Below, one piece after another: positions 24,886 to 37,260 of a stretch of 64,000 nucleotides of DNA. Position 1 is the first letter of the stretch. Each line of letters opens with the position of its first letter. The position numbers and the translations under genes are program-made. The notes beneath the pieces are model-generated. The model was not told where the DNA came from. It did no database searches and was given only the letters and a program-made list of their open reading frames with translations. Source of the DNA: Volvariella volvacea V23 (Eukaryota; Basidiomycota; Agaricomycetes; Agaricales; Pluteaceae); assembly GCA_000349905.1 (NCBI GenBank), contig KB722736.1, positions 3,112,754 to 3,176,753 of the forward strand. The letters are read 5' to 3'.

Positions 24886-27800
24886 TTAAGACGTAGGCTT
24901 CCTGGACAAATCCACAGTTCTTCTGGCTTGTTTCTGAGCCAACCCTCCGCCTGAGCTTGCTTGTGTAGCTGAAAGTCTGGCTCGAGGATTCAAAGGCGAT
25001 AGTGCGCCAGTCCTTGGGGGGATGCTTGTTCCCATCACTGGCTCGCCTGTAGCCTTCCTTGCCAGTGCTGGTCGAGCCTTCGCTGCCAACGACGACGGCG
25101 TCGCACGTGGCGCACGATCGCCGTTAGTCGACACACTAGCACTATCCCCTTTGTCACCCTCTGTCCAATCGGGTAATGACGCCAAATCGCCTCCCAGTGC
25201 TTGTCTTCGCGCCTTCTCATGCCTAGCTTGGACGGAACGAAAATGCTGGAGGAGCTCCTGCCATTTAATTTCATCCCGAGAGAACTTAGATCGTGTCGAC
25301 AAGGGGTTGATTGACCTATGCGGGTTGACGTCAGAACTAATTAAATAGTAAATGTCAGTCCTACGGTTTAGGCGCTATGTGTAGAAAACCGGCCGAGTTG
25401 ACGGCATTCAGACGGTTACGTAGGGATACAAATGCAGAGCTTTGTGGGAGGAGCATTAATAAACCGTACAAACACTTGAATAGATGGGGATTCCGTTCGG
25501 GTTCCAGGAGTTGCAATCGCAAATATGTGAATATAGGGGATTCGAGGAGCTGAACGAGCTTGTCAATTTGTACAAGCATCGCGATGGTGACCTCAAGATC
25601 GGCACTGCAGGTATTCAGTGGGTACAATGGCGGACCGACTACTGAAACACTTACAATATGGTGAGAAGATTGGAAGCATGCTCGTATGCTTGCGCAAGCA
25701 GACATAGTGAAAATACAGCCACAGCATTATGACACCATGACCTATACAGTGTAGTAAATAGGGCTTGTCCGTCTTGCTGTATGCTGCATGAGAGGCATCC
25801 CTTATTCCTTCAAAACAACATACCCGTGTTTCCAGACTTTTCAGTCTCCTTCGGAAATCTGCCAATTCGGGAGAGGTAATGAGTATTAGATTCAGTTTCT
25901 GAACCATAACACTCGCGAATTCCAGATCCTGTTTGGATTCACTTTCAGTGAATATGCCAAGCCTGCGAGGGGACACCTACATCTTCTTTCTCTAAAATTT
26001 CTGCAAAAGTACGATATATCTTCTCAGTGTTGAGGTTCAAACACAGTTGCCGTATAATTAAGCTGCCTCGTGTTTCGAGCAACCGCCTGTCCGTGCTAAA
26101 CAGTTCGAGGAGATTGACCATGAATGCTTTGAAATAACTCTCTTCGGAACTTGAGGAAATTTGTGCTAGGAGTTGGAGGTCATGTTTAATGACCTGGATT
26201 ATATTTAGCCATACGATTATTAATTTTCCGAGAATTTCACCTCTTCGGAACTATCAGAAAGGGTCTTGAGAAGTGCAGGGAATGTTCCATCATCCATAGC
26301 CAAAATCTGTGTCCTACTATCAGAACGAGGTATTCACATAGCATACAATATATCTGGAAGTGGTGTACCTTCTTTGGTGCTTTTTGATGCAACATAATAA
26401 GCCACTTCAAAGCTGCAACCCTTGTCTCTTCATATTCACTCAAAAATTGAATGGTCAACTCGTTTACGGTTAATTGATAATCAAAAGGATCCATGTCTTC
26501 AGGCGGCAAGTCGACCGTAGATGCGAGCTCAGCTTCAGGAGAGACGGGTCGGCTCGCTGTCATCTTTGTAGGAAGAGGAGAGGCTTGCTGTCCATCGCTT
26601 GGATTTTGCTTCCAGGCTTGGGATACGTCGGCAGAACTATTCTTCGACCGTTGCAAAGGTACAGTAGACAGTGTGGGCGATTCTGCCTCAGGAATGGCCT
26701 CCTTGATAGGTGGCTCCTTTCCGATGTCCTTAGATAGAGAAGGCTTGGGCATTGAGTTAGTAGTTGGTGTTGGAGAGGTAACCGCTCTGGGATTGGACGG
26801 AGGTTTCTCTTGAAGTCGTGGAATGGCGTCTGGGGGAGGGGGAAGACTTTGAATCACATGGAATAGTCGCCCATTGGTGCGAACAGCTGCCGTTTGAATC
26901 ATATTGACGTGGTGTGCTAAATTAGGCAGCATAGCAGGAATTAATCGAGGTGTGAAGGGCACCATTTGCTCAGGAACAAAGTGAAGGAACTCTGCAAGCC
27001 ATATCAAGGCGGTGGATTGCAGAATTTCGTCATCTAGGAAGAAAAGTGAGTAGATCGTTACAATAGACTGCTGAATTGACCCGCACGTTCACCATCCAGC
27101 TGTTGAAGTAAGATTTCGATGATAGCAGGATAATTTATCTTCACACCTTGACCAGGAACCCAAACTGCAAACTGTGAGTGTAATGCCTCAGAAGAGATAC
27201 TGATGCTCACCGCCAGTATCCTTTTCATCAATATCGGACCCCAATTCGTCATCTACCTCGCCAGCCAATGTTTTGTGGTCATCAGTGACAGTACCTTGCT
27301 CTTGGATATCATTCTGCTCGGACCGCCTAATGGAATCCTCTGCTCCGCTTGTTTTGGATTTAGCATCCTCCTCCATCCGCTTTCTAACAACAGCAACGTT
27401 GTGTATTTCGCGCAGGAAGTCTCCGAGTAAGGTCTCTGTTGCTACCCGGACATCTTCAATAGGATCCGAAAGGTATTTTCTACTTGCTGTAAGTGATACT
27501 CGGTGATGCAATGTCGGAAATAAATACCCACAGGAGACCATCGAGGAATTCAGGAAGGTATGCGATAAGCTCCAGCTCCGGTACCGAATCAAGCACGGTC
27601 AACCAAGATACTAGGTAGCTTCGAGTGAATGGGCTAACAACGTATATCCTTTCTCGCAATAATGGAATAAAGTGAGCTAGGGAAAAGGCCTTCTTGACTA
27701 ATCCTTCGGGCTCCCCCATTTCGCCATAGACAGGTATAAGCACTCCAGGGAAATTGTTTCTTATTCGTTCTGTCTCTGGGTATGAGGGCACATAGATAGA

Positions 27801-28436
27801 TGCAGACTCTGCCACAATGTCTTTGAGTAGACGGTCTAGTAGTTCGGCACCGTTCTTAACGGAGAGCTCTGAGTCGGCGGCGAGCTAGAGAAACAGTCGT
27901 ACGTTGGGGTAATACAAGCGGCGAGAGAACGACTCACCTTGCTAAGAGCATCAAAAATGTCATTAAAGAAAACCAAAACTTCGCCCTTGGACACTTTCGC
28001 GATATTGTAAAGGCATTCGGCTGAGAAGTAGCGAATTCTATTCTCTGGGTCGGTGAAACAAAGGAGCAACGGAGTGATAAACTTGGACATATATGGCGCG
28101 ACTTCGACACCTAACGCGATTGCAGTGCCGGCAAGTCCGATAAGGCCACCGTTGCGGATGTGCATCGCGTTAGAGCTGTTGCTGAACATCTCGATCAATT
28201 GCTCGATGATAGCGTTAATTCGTCGTTCATCACCGTTCGCGTGGCATTCTCGAACTTGTCTGCAATGTGGCACTGAGAATAGGCAAAGGTACCGGTATGA
28301 TGAACACTACTTCTCGAGTTCAAGCGCAGCTGCCTTGCGCTTCTCATAGATTCTATCAACTAATTGCTTGGCAGTAGCAGCGTCTGGAGGGCAAGATGAA
28401 TAGAGGAAAGGATATGAAGTAATTTGACTAACCCAT
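24886..28436 (-). CDS. VAC14: Vac14, scaffold of the PI(3,5)P2 kinase complex
   Basis: Vac14 holds together the Fab1/PIKfyve kinase and Fig4 phosphatase on the vacuole membrane. Coding begins with a 4-nt exon (ATGG, 28433-28436), a 49-nt intron (28384-28432), then continues [24 protein letters not shown], the usual Vac14 opening. HEAT-type repeats follow, including [14 protein letters not shown] and [16 protein letters not shown] near 28000-28200 and [19 protein letters not shown]. The middle has a Ser/Pro-rich insert (about 26500-26880), then [21 protein letters not shown] and [15 protein letters not shown], strong Vac14 blocks, and the Fig4-binding region down to about 25360. The last 130 residues (24886-25300) are Ser/Ala/Arg-rich and probably disordered. 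Many introns. Confidence 0.9.
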
Positions 28437-28647
28437 AGCCGCCCAAGAACTAGAGCTCGTTGAAGGAGATGGCAAGGAAGATCCTGATGGTGGCTCGAGT
28501 TATGACATGAACGCGTTGGGCTGGGGAATGAGGTCACACCCAAGAGCTGTGACCGTTAGATTACCGAATTTACCGGCTACAGCCCAAGTGCCTTAACAGC
28601 TGCCAATACAGCAACGAGGCTGCCAGTCCCATCCACACCGTCTCCTC

Positions 28648-30498
28648 ATGTTGACCTCCACGACCCTACCGCTCGGCCTCGTCCTTATAACACCCTTCCG
28701 GCCTTCCTTGCTTGATCCGAGTTCTTGTCTGACTCCTGGCTTTCGTGGCAACTACCATGACGGAAACTCCCAAGTCAGCTTGATATTACCTACCCAGTCC
28801 TGCTTGGATTCCTGGACATCCGGCGACTTGATTTCAAGTGCATCTATTGTTCCTTTCGATGACACGAATCGACAGCTTGTATGGTTGGAGGAAGCCGCTG
28901 TCGACGAGCGGCTGAGGAACCAAACTCCGAAGGTCGATTACGACCTCGACCACTTTCTGGACTCATTTGCTGTAATTGGCGATCTTCATCCCGAGGAGAT
29001 CACACAAGAGTCCTCTCAAGTCATTCTTCCTGATGCTCAACCGCAACTCAACTACGAAATTTTGTACCGAACACCCACTGCCGCGCTGTTATCCCTCAGT
29101 AGTAGCAGGGCCGTCGGCATAGACCAAATCATACCTAGATTTTGGAAGTCAACACTCGTACCAAATGAGTCGGTATCGTACATTCCAGTTCCTCCCTCAG
29201 CAGTAAAGCGCGTCGAGGACGTGCTGAGTGAACTTAAATTCAATCCGGAAATCGCTGCTATTGTTAACAATATCTCGTTGCCACAAATGCAAAATGATAT
29301 CCGGTTCTTGACTGGAGAAGATGACATCTCTCCCATTCTCTCGAGGCACTCCTTCTCTGCTGGTGCTCGTACTGCCGCAGCTTGGTTGAAGGATCGCTTC
29401 GAAGACACCGGTGCCACTTGTACCCTCTGTCCATTTTTGGATGGCTTCGCCCCCAATGTAATCTGGTGAGTTTCATTTGGACCCTGTCTACGTCGCTTAT
29501 ACTTGTTCTAGTCGCTATCCTGCTGTTATTGATACCACAGATACTGTCATCATAAGCGCGCACTATGACAGCCGGGGTTCATTTGGGAGCACTCGTGCTC
29601 CAGGCGGAGATGATGATGGTTCTGGTACTACGGGTTTACTTGGCATTGCCCGCACCATTTCCAGGAAGGGTGTTCGGTTCCATAGTAATGTTGAGCTTGT
29701 TGCGTTTGCTGGAGAGGAGCAAGGACTGCTCGGATCACGAGCATACGCAAGTAAGCCTGTCACCCTACGACTACTGTTCTCATTCTCATCAGTTTCAGAG
29801 CTATTGAGGGAGCAGGAAGCCAACGTCACCTTGATGATTCAGGCCGACATGCTTGCTTACCGCGCACCCGATGAGCCAGCACAGCTAGGCCTACCCGATC
29901 GGTAAGCCTTCTTATCTTGAAGGAGCTCGATCATGAACCACTGCACTCAGCATCGGCACCCCTCAAGTTGCAGAGCTTGTAGCCCGGGTTGCTGCAATAT
30001 ACAGTCCCGAGCTCACAGTTGGATTTACGACAGTAAGTCACCTTCACTCCGCCTCTAGTTACTCGTATTGATCCCCTTCGAGGCGTGCTGTAGTGATCAC
30101 CAAGTTAGTTTTTGTTGATTATGGGAGCGCATATATTTAGAGCGACTTCCTAGTCTTTCCATGAGCAAGGCTTCCCAGCTACCCAAGTCTTCGAAAGAGC
30201 AGGACCTAGTAAGAGCACACACATACTTGTTGAACTTATATCAACTGAATTTGCTAGTTGTTGACCCCATGTACCACAATAGTGGTACGTGCTCTCCATC
30301 GCGCTGAGGGTAACTTTTGACCTTCTTCCAGGTGACCTAAGTGACCGTGAAGGCTATGACTTCGACCAACTAAAAGGTATCGCTAAGGTCCAGGTATGGA
30401 TTTTGCTTTGAATATTTCATATGGATGCTCTTCTAACAACCCTATAGTTCGCTAGCTTGCTTCACATGGCAGGATATGAGCTGGCACGTCAAAAGTGA
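28648..30498 (+). CDS. M28-family zinc aminopeptidase
   Basis: Nine exons (28648-29465, 29512-29750, 29799-29901, 29951-30032, 30083-30103, 30154-30208, 30258-30284, 30332-30393, 30448-30498) give 485 aa. M28 enzymes are co-catalytic di-zinc aminopeptidases. The zinc and catalytic motifs are all present: SAHYDSRG (first His and catalytic Asp), PGGDDDGSGT (bridging Asp), FAGEEQGLLGSRAY (catalytic Glu and zinc Glu), QADMLAYR (zinc Asp), and SDHQSFHEQGFPA with DPMYHNSGD (last His). ACCSDHQ is carried by a 21-nt exon. The first 15 residues are mildly hydrophobic and may be a signal peptide, in line with secretion or vacuolar sorting, but this is weak. Convergent with the chitinase, 62 bases away. 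Confidence 0.92.
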
Positions 30499-30560
30499 TG
30501 AGAGCACATATTCTATTTATTCCTTATGTATCGCCGAGCTTCAGAGAATAGACTCCTCGG

Positions 30561-32101
30561 TCAGTACCCCCCTGTTTTTCGTATTGAGTTCAGCAATGTG
30601 TTTTTGTAGTCTCCTCCAGCCTCCCACATGGCAAAACCGCGTAAACCTGTTGATTTGATGAAGTGGCCCTTAGCAGCAAACGACTAGCAGAAAATGGATC
30701 AGCTTTGATTGACATAAGCCAAAGTCACAAAACGAACCTGTGCATTGTCAAATGACACCATGATCTCGGTTTTCGCATTATAGACGTATGGCTAATGCAT
30801 AGTCAGCGACGCAATTATGGCTCCTGTTTCTTCCATCAACGCACCGTTTGACTGCAAGTGTCATAGCGGTGAGCAATACCACGCTTTGGTTTGCCTTGCT
30901 CGTCGAGGAAGCCTTCTGCGATTAATCCCCAGTAATTGAAATTACCTCCCGCCAGCTGCTCCACTCCGCACACATCAATACCTGGGTTATCATCCCAGGT
31001 GTCTCCAGTTGGCCTGTCTACAGCATCGAATGGCGGGTACGCAGCAAGTTCTGTCGTTGATCCGCCGACAAACGCATCACCCCTACGCACTCTGAAGGAG
31101 TGACCATACCCCGCGACGCCCAGAACCAATTGATTTAAGGGAATACCAGCATTGTGCCAAGCTTTTACTGCAGAAACGGCAGAACTAACCTGACGGTCGG
31201 GGGAAGCGCATGTATCGTTTAATGGTGCATTAGGTCCGACAGTTGGACTCCAAGGACCCCAAAGGTCATAATTCATGATGGCGATATAGTCCAGAACCTT
31301 GGCGAATTTGGATACGTCTGCAAGGGGCAGTCCGTCAGGGCCATTGAACGTTGAGGTGGCTGTTGCTGCAGTCAGTTGAAGTTTAGCTCCGAGTGGATGT
31401 CGACGAAGTTCTTGAAGGAACAACAGGAAATTGTGGGCGTCATTTCCGTTAAGGACGTTGCATCCGATGCCTTGGCGGCCAGGGTATTCCCAGCTAGAAC
31501 GATCACGGTCGGTTCGTCTACACGCTCAAGATGAGATGGATGGTACCCACTCAAAGTCAAGGCCGTCCAAGTTATATTTCTTCGCAAAGTCTGTTAGGGT
31601 CTTGACGAAAAGCGCCCGATTTTGTGCGGAACCGACATTGGAAGACCAGAACCTCGAACCAGTCCAACCACCGATCGAGACGAGTGCCTGTACACCCTGT
31701 TCAACATATGTCAATTCAAGTCATGTGCCACCACACCACAAGGAAAAAACCAACATGACGATGAGCTGCGGCGACAAACTCCGGGAGAACCTCTGGGTTT
31801 GATCCTTCCAGCGACAGTACCCTCACATCTGGGGTTGTTTCACTGAAAACCCATGAAACGTTTTTCATTGCATGCTGCTAGTGGTAAACACTCACGCAAA
31901 GGCGTAGGTCAAGCTAGTATATTTCGACCAAGGGATATCGGCCACAGAGAACCCTTCATGCGCGTGCCATCCTGCGAACCACGCTGTTGCGACCTTGTTG
32001 GGGAGTGTCCGGTGAGCTGCTTCGGGGGTGTTGGCCGAATGTACAGGTAGCACCACGCCCAGTATCATTAGTGCCATCGCGCCAGAGGCAGTAGCGAACA
32101 T
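30561..32101 (-). CDS. GH18 chitinase, secreted
   Basis: Six exons (31896-32101, 31755-31842, 31551-31696, 30845-31493, 30738-30791, 30561-30683) give 421 aa. A signal peptide is clear (ATASGAMALMILGVVLPVHSA). The GH18 core follows: TAWFAGWHAHEG at strand 1, ALVSIGGWTGSRFW at strand 3, and the catalytic DxxDxDxE motif DGLDFDWEYPG, which is only formed by splicing. YIAIMNYDLWGPW, LVLGVAGYGHSFRV and GFAMWEAGGD are the other family blocks. No chitin-binding domain is seen. It can act in wall remodelling, or on fungal or insect chitin outside the cell. A TATA box lies about 84 bases upstream of the ATG. Confidence 0.93.
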
Positions 32102-32499
32102 GATCGATCAGTGAGATATTCAGTGGAACAAATGTACAGCGCCGTAGTCAAGAGCAGTGTGAGTGGAGAACGAGCACCCCAAGCTTTATATAGTGTGCTG
32201 CTTAATGGTCAGCCCCCAACGCTCCACCCGCTGGAATAGGTTTATGTATGATGAGTGCTCCTCGAACACATGATCATCCGCTTCCGTAGCCGAGGTTTAG
32301 AAGCCCTTAAGCTTCTCGGTTGCTGTACATCACGAAAAGATGTGGATGCTTCAGATGGAACGGTTTCCTCGGGCATATGTGCATCATTAACAAGCCTTTG
32401 TCCAGTCACAAATCGAGATGCTCGATACTCTAAGGTGGTTTAGTCGACCAATATAGCACTACGCATCAACCCTCATGTCCGCTCAACATGCTCGGGTTT
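32102..32499. other. Region between chitinase start and transporter stop
   Basis: These 398 bases hold the chitinase promoter (TATA at 32185-32192) and the 3' end of the sugar-transporter gene. I see no further gene, repeat or RNA. Confidence 0.45.
32185..32192 (-). promoter_or_regulatory. TATA box of the chitinase gene
   Basis: On the minus strand the sequence is TATATAAA, about 84 bases upstream of the chitinase ATG. The position suits a start of transcription some 30 bases further down. Confidence 0.6.
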
Positions 32500-35210
32500 C
32501 TATGCGGTTTCACGATGGGAAGGTGTCACAACGACAGTTCCGCCGTGCTTCTCGACAACAGCAACTTGGTGTTTTCTGGTTGAAGCTTTGACGGGATGAG
32601 GATCCTAGTCATAAGAGACGGCTTGTTGAGCGGCTGTTCAAAAGGAGAATAGATGGGCGCTACATACCCTGAAGATCTCATCAAGTTCCTCCCTGAACGT
32701 GGGCAGCCGGTCGTAAGTAGTGATTGATGGATGAGTGAAGCATACGTACAGTGTGCGACCGGTGGTCTCGACGGCGAAAAGCCAAATTATAAGGCATTCG
32801 AAGAGATCCCATGCAATGTAGACGATATAGTACTACACCCCAGGCTCTTAGTGCCTGGTACCACACCTTTAATTAGATACCAACCCACCTTCCATTGAAT
32901 AGTTCCAAGCGCGATTGGCCCTGCGTAGGTGTTAACAAAGGACGCACAACTAACGGCCAGCGCATAGCTATTTGATATCAGCCAATGGTAGAAATCGATA
33001 GCTTCAGGTACTGGACGTACATAGCCATTCCTTTCGCGCTGATAATCCCAATAAGCAAGACCGAATCGGGTGAAACAGAATTGCATCGCTTACCGTGTAT
33101 TATAATCCAGGCACTCAGTTGGATAAATGGCCTGAAGTGGAGTATATGTCAAGCTATAGACAAATCCGAATAAGACTAACGGGGCGTTGAGCGTTCCATG
33201 ACGCCGAGCAGTAGAAGCTGCAGCTTACAAATGAAGGCGATGGCTGCCCTAGCGCCGGCTGGATTTGCGTCACTTGTACCCCATTTTGCGGTGCAGCCTG
33301 TCACGACAGCCAGCATTCCAGCACAACCCAAGGTTCCCCAGAACCACATGACTCGTCGACCAACTGTTGGGCATAATTAATTGATAGCCGAGCACTTTCA
33401 ATCGATCCAGTTACCTCTGTCAGAAAGTGAGGTACCAATGAGTGCGCCAGTTGCGGAGACAATAGTATTGACAAAATTCAGAGTTAGCCTCTGATTTTGT
33501 GAAGTTGCGCCTGCGTTGGCAAATAGAATTGTCAGGAAATACCTAATTTTCTTGCATGAGTTTGCGGCAAGAGTGAACCAAGTTTAGAACGTACCCAAGG
33601 CCATTTCCAGACCATTGCTACGTGGAAACGTATGAACAATGAGGTCCCAATGAACAAATTTCGACTTACACCGAAAAAACCCATCAACAGCATCATAGAG
33701 GAACGATAGCGCGCATTCCTGGTGTTGAAAAGCTCGGAGTAGTCCCACCTAGTTTGATTAGTTAAACTTCTATCATCATTTCAGCGCCCTTACCAGCGTT
33801 TATCAGACGCATCCAATCTGACAGATTCCTCGAACTCCTTCCACTCCAGCAGTACGAGAGGCGCGTTGGGATCACCATTTCCATGGTACTTTGCGAGGAC
33901 TCTTCGGGCTTCTTCCTTTCGACCTATAGAGATAAGCCACCGAGGAGACTCAGGAATGAATATGGAACCAATGGCCAGGATTGCAGCAGGTCCTATTTGA
34001 ATAGCTAAAGGGATACGCCAAGATGCAGCTCCTTGGATGCGGCCCGTAGCAATTGTAATGCCAGCTGATAAGCCGTGAGTATGACAGATATTGGAGCAAC
34101 TCGAGCAACGAACTGCATAGTATAGAGCCAGAATAGTAAAAGGCTAATAAAGTCTTGAGAACATATTAATAAATAGCGGCGGGAAAAATCTTACTGTTAT
34201 ACCTAACCAAAGAGTTTAGTGTCGCCCAACAGTGAAAATGTAACACTTACAATCCGGTCAAACGCCCACGCCACTAATAGATCAATGAATACATAAGCAT
34301 TGATTAAGGGAGGGGCGGCATACCTGAGGTGGAGACATCTCCACGACGTACGACGGTGCAGCAGTGGTGCTTATAGCCACACCGAAGCCCAGGACAAAAC
34401 GCCCTCCCAAAAGATATTGCTGATTACGAGCAACAGTGACAACAATGGCACCTTCGAGGATAGTCAGAAATAGGGTCTACGCAAACAGCATAGAAATACT
34501 GTACCAACTATGATAATAGCGCTACCAAGGAACTAGAAAGTGGTACGCCGATGCATGAGAATTTGCACACGCTGCTGGAGATTATACCACTCACCATGCC
34601 ACCCCGTCTCCCAAAGCGATCGGCGACAGGCCCAGCAATTATGACACCTACTATACTCCCTAGATAGGATAGTCAGATCCGCGTACATAATGTTATAAAG
34701 GAAACGACTTCACCTATCGAATACTGATTGGTGTCCGTTATAAACATTAGCAGCTCATACCCAGATTATTTGACATACTATTCCGAAAATAATTGCAGTT
34801 GCAGTTCCGACACCACCACCAGCATCTCTTCCAGGAATGTTAAAGTATTCGAGGTATTGCCTGCAAAGCGTTAAATGGGGTAGTCCAGGACACCAAGAAT
34901 CGTCCTTACTCCATTCCGTTGACAGCACTCATAACTATATCAAGGCTGTGAGGTACACAACAGATCGCGGTGGGGAATACGCACCGGAACCATCAAAACC
35001 ATTGGAAAGACTGCCCATGAATGCTATAAGAAGAATTCCGAACAGTTGTATAGATCGCCAACTCGTAGCTTTAAGTTGGGGTCCCGTGGAAAGCGCCACC
35101 GCAAGAGCAGTATTAGCAACTTCTACGACCTTTGCATCTTGTGCATGCCTTGGCTCGTTATTAGAGCCATCAGAGTCGTTGTGGTGGGAGTGGGATCCCT
35201 TCTCCGACAT
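32500..35210 (-). CDS. MFS sugar transporter (lactose-permease/cellodextrin-transporter-like)
   Basis: Start is the ATG at 35210. A 45-residue charged N-terminal tail (SEKGSHSHHNDSDG...) leads into the first membrane helix (LFGILLIAFMGSLSNGFDGS), then MSAVNGM. This opening and the loop SDKRWWDYSELFNTRNARYR, followed by SMMLLMGFFG, match the lactose-permease and cellodextrin-transporter branch of the sugar porter family. The large cytoplasmic loop reads APLVLLEWKEFEESVRLD. The last helices include FVNTYAGPIALGTIQWKYYI and IIWLFAVETTGRT, then EELDEIF and a short cytoplasmic tail KASTRKHQVAVVEKHGG ending at 32500. About a dozen introns. Substrate is not determined; an intracellular GH3 glucosidase gene lies 2 kb away. 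Confidence 0.85.
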
Positions 35211-35729
35211 GAGAGATAGAGTAAATGATAGCTAGGAAGCAGGATCTGGGTGCAATGCCATCGTGGCATTATTGCAGCTTTTATAAGGAGGAGAACACTT
35301 CATCATGTTGTAGGAGACCTGGTTTGCAATTACGCCGAATCAATGCTTGGAATGCATCGAAGCGAAATTAAGTCAATGGGCTCACATGGACGGGATATAG
35401 GGCCAACTAAGCAGGGTAAGAGAAGCGATTGCCCAACTGGAGAGTGAGAAGGCCGATTGCACGGTGGCAAGGTGCAGGCGAAATATAGCTGCTCAGAATC
35501 AACCTGGGCTCGCGGAAAGTTATCGGATTTACTACATCTTTAACCTCCACTGCCGAACTTTGGGACGAGGACTTGGACCCTCTACACCTCGGATTCGTGA
35601 CTCCCTACAAAATCCTGTCAGCTTTGGGGTGCTACACAGTAAATCAACTTGCACGATGCGCAATCAGAGGCGGACTCAATACGCTCTAGGACCCTGATCT
35701 CATCCCCTGTAGATCAAGATCCATTGCCC
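35211..35729. other. Divergent intergenic region, transporter and SET gene
   Basis: These 519 bases should hold two promoters. Apart from the transporter TATA box at 35279-35285, I see no gene, repeat or RNA. Short open frames are present but have no recognisable content. Confidence 0.45.
35279..35285 (-). promoter_or_regulatory. TATA box of the sugar-transporter gene
   Basis: The minus strand reads TATAAAA about 69 bases upstream of the transporter ATG, a usual distance for a regulated gene of this kind. Confidence 0.5.
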
Positions 35730-37203
35730 ATGTCAGCAAGTAATCTCTCATCAAACTTCGACGCGTTTAGAGTCTGGTTAAACGACCAGGGCGGAGGCTT
35801 TTGTCCTAGCATAACCGTCGCTCCAAGTAAGGTGGTCGTTGTCATATCGTTCATCTGCCAACCCCGAACGCGCAATGATTAGCACCGTCTGGGCTTGCCG
35901 TTGTTGCGGAGAGTGACCTTGAGCGGGATACCACGATAGTGACGTGTCCATTTGAGCTCATCATTACGAAATCACTGGCGGAGGATGCCCTCAAAACCAT
36001 CCTGGGTTGGGGTAAAGCGGAGGAACCGATTTCGTGGTCAGCAAGGCAATGGATATCATCCTACATCTGCTTTCATTGGATCCTTGGGGAAGAAAGGTAC
36101 AGTAAAATATCTTGGAAATTCGCTCCTGACAGCCGCTGACAGTCTAAGTATTACATCCAACGACAGCAGCCCAGTAGTTCTTGCCCATTATCGGTACTTG
36201 GCTACATTGCCTTCCCGCGATAAGCTTAGGACGCCACTTTACTTCACACCCGAAGAGCTGCCATTATTCCGAGGAACCAATCTCTTTGGCGCAGCCCTCG
36301 ATAAAGAGCGGGAATGGAAAGACGAATGGACTCAGTGTCGAAGGCTCGTTGGTAAACTAAACCCGGCCTGGGGACAAGCCTATACTTGGTGAGGAAGCGC
36401 ATAGAATTTCCGAATATTATCCGTTAATGCTACCTTCGCCAGGGATTACTATCTCTCAGCAGCCACATACTTATCATCACGCGCCTTCCCCTCGTCCCTT
36501 CTCTCACCGGCTCCTACCCTAGAGTACTCGCCCTCGACTGAACCTGTACTAATTCCAGGTGTAGACGCACTGAATCACGCTCGAGGCGAACCGGTTTCCT
36601 GGTCTGTTATTTATCCAGACGGCTCTCCCGAACGGCATCCTAAGCGGCCTTACATTGCACTAGTCCACCACAACCCCGTGCGAAGTGGGCAAGAGATTTT
36701 CAATAACTACGGCGCAAAGCCAAACTCGGAATTTATCCTGGGGTATGGGTTCGCTCTGCCCCATAATCCTGAAGATACCATAGTTTTGAAGATTGGCGGT
36801 ATTGCGGATGGGCAGAAATGGGAAGTAGGGAGAAATGCAGCAAATGCAGAGGGTTTGTGGAATGAGATCCTAACAACAGTATCAGACCCCGCATACGCAG
36901 AATATGAAAACATGCTTGATAGCGCGGGCATGTTGACTGAAATGGTGCAGACGCAACTCGACAGGTTACCCCAGGAGTCTGAATTGGATGTGCCTCCTGA
37001 TGGCGTCCATCCTGAAGTCGTGACCATGCTACATCATTATTTAAAAGGTTAGATATTCTAGCCAATCTGCGACTGTATTAATGAGCGTCATGTTAGGTCA
37101 ACGGGAGATACTCGAGGACGTTATGCAGTTTGCGAGCACTAAGGAACAGGCAGCAGTGGAACTCGCACGCAGTCAAGGGATAGACGTAGTATTGGATGAT
37201 TGA
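35730..37203 (+). CDS. SET-domain protein lysine methyltransferase (SETD6/Rkm-like)
   Basis: Five exons (35730-35826, 35883-36096, 36149-36388, 36443-37047, 37097-37203) give 420 aa. The protein has the split SET fold of the Rubisco-LSMT/SETD6/Rkm group: an N-terminal part (LSSNFDAFRVWLNDQGG), the SET substrate region (LFRGTNLFGAALDKE), the insert ending ATYLSSRAFPSS, then VDALNHARGEP and EIFNNYGAKPNSEFILGYGF, which carry the AdoMet-binding NH and the catalytic Tyr. The Rubis-subs-binding-like C-terminal helical part follows. Known fungal members methylate ribosomal proteins or elongation factors; the target here is unknown. The acceptor of intron 2 is ambiguous: 36149 or, 18 bases on, 36167, both in frame. 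Convergent with the GH3 gene, 57 bases away. Confidence 0.88.
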
Positions 37204-37260
37204 TCGGCACAAAATATCCGTACATATATAAAGATATTATAATACATCCCTTTGAGCGGC

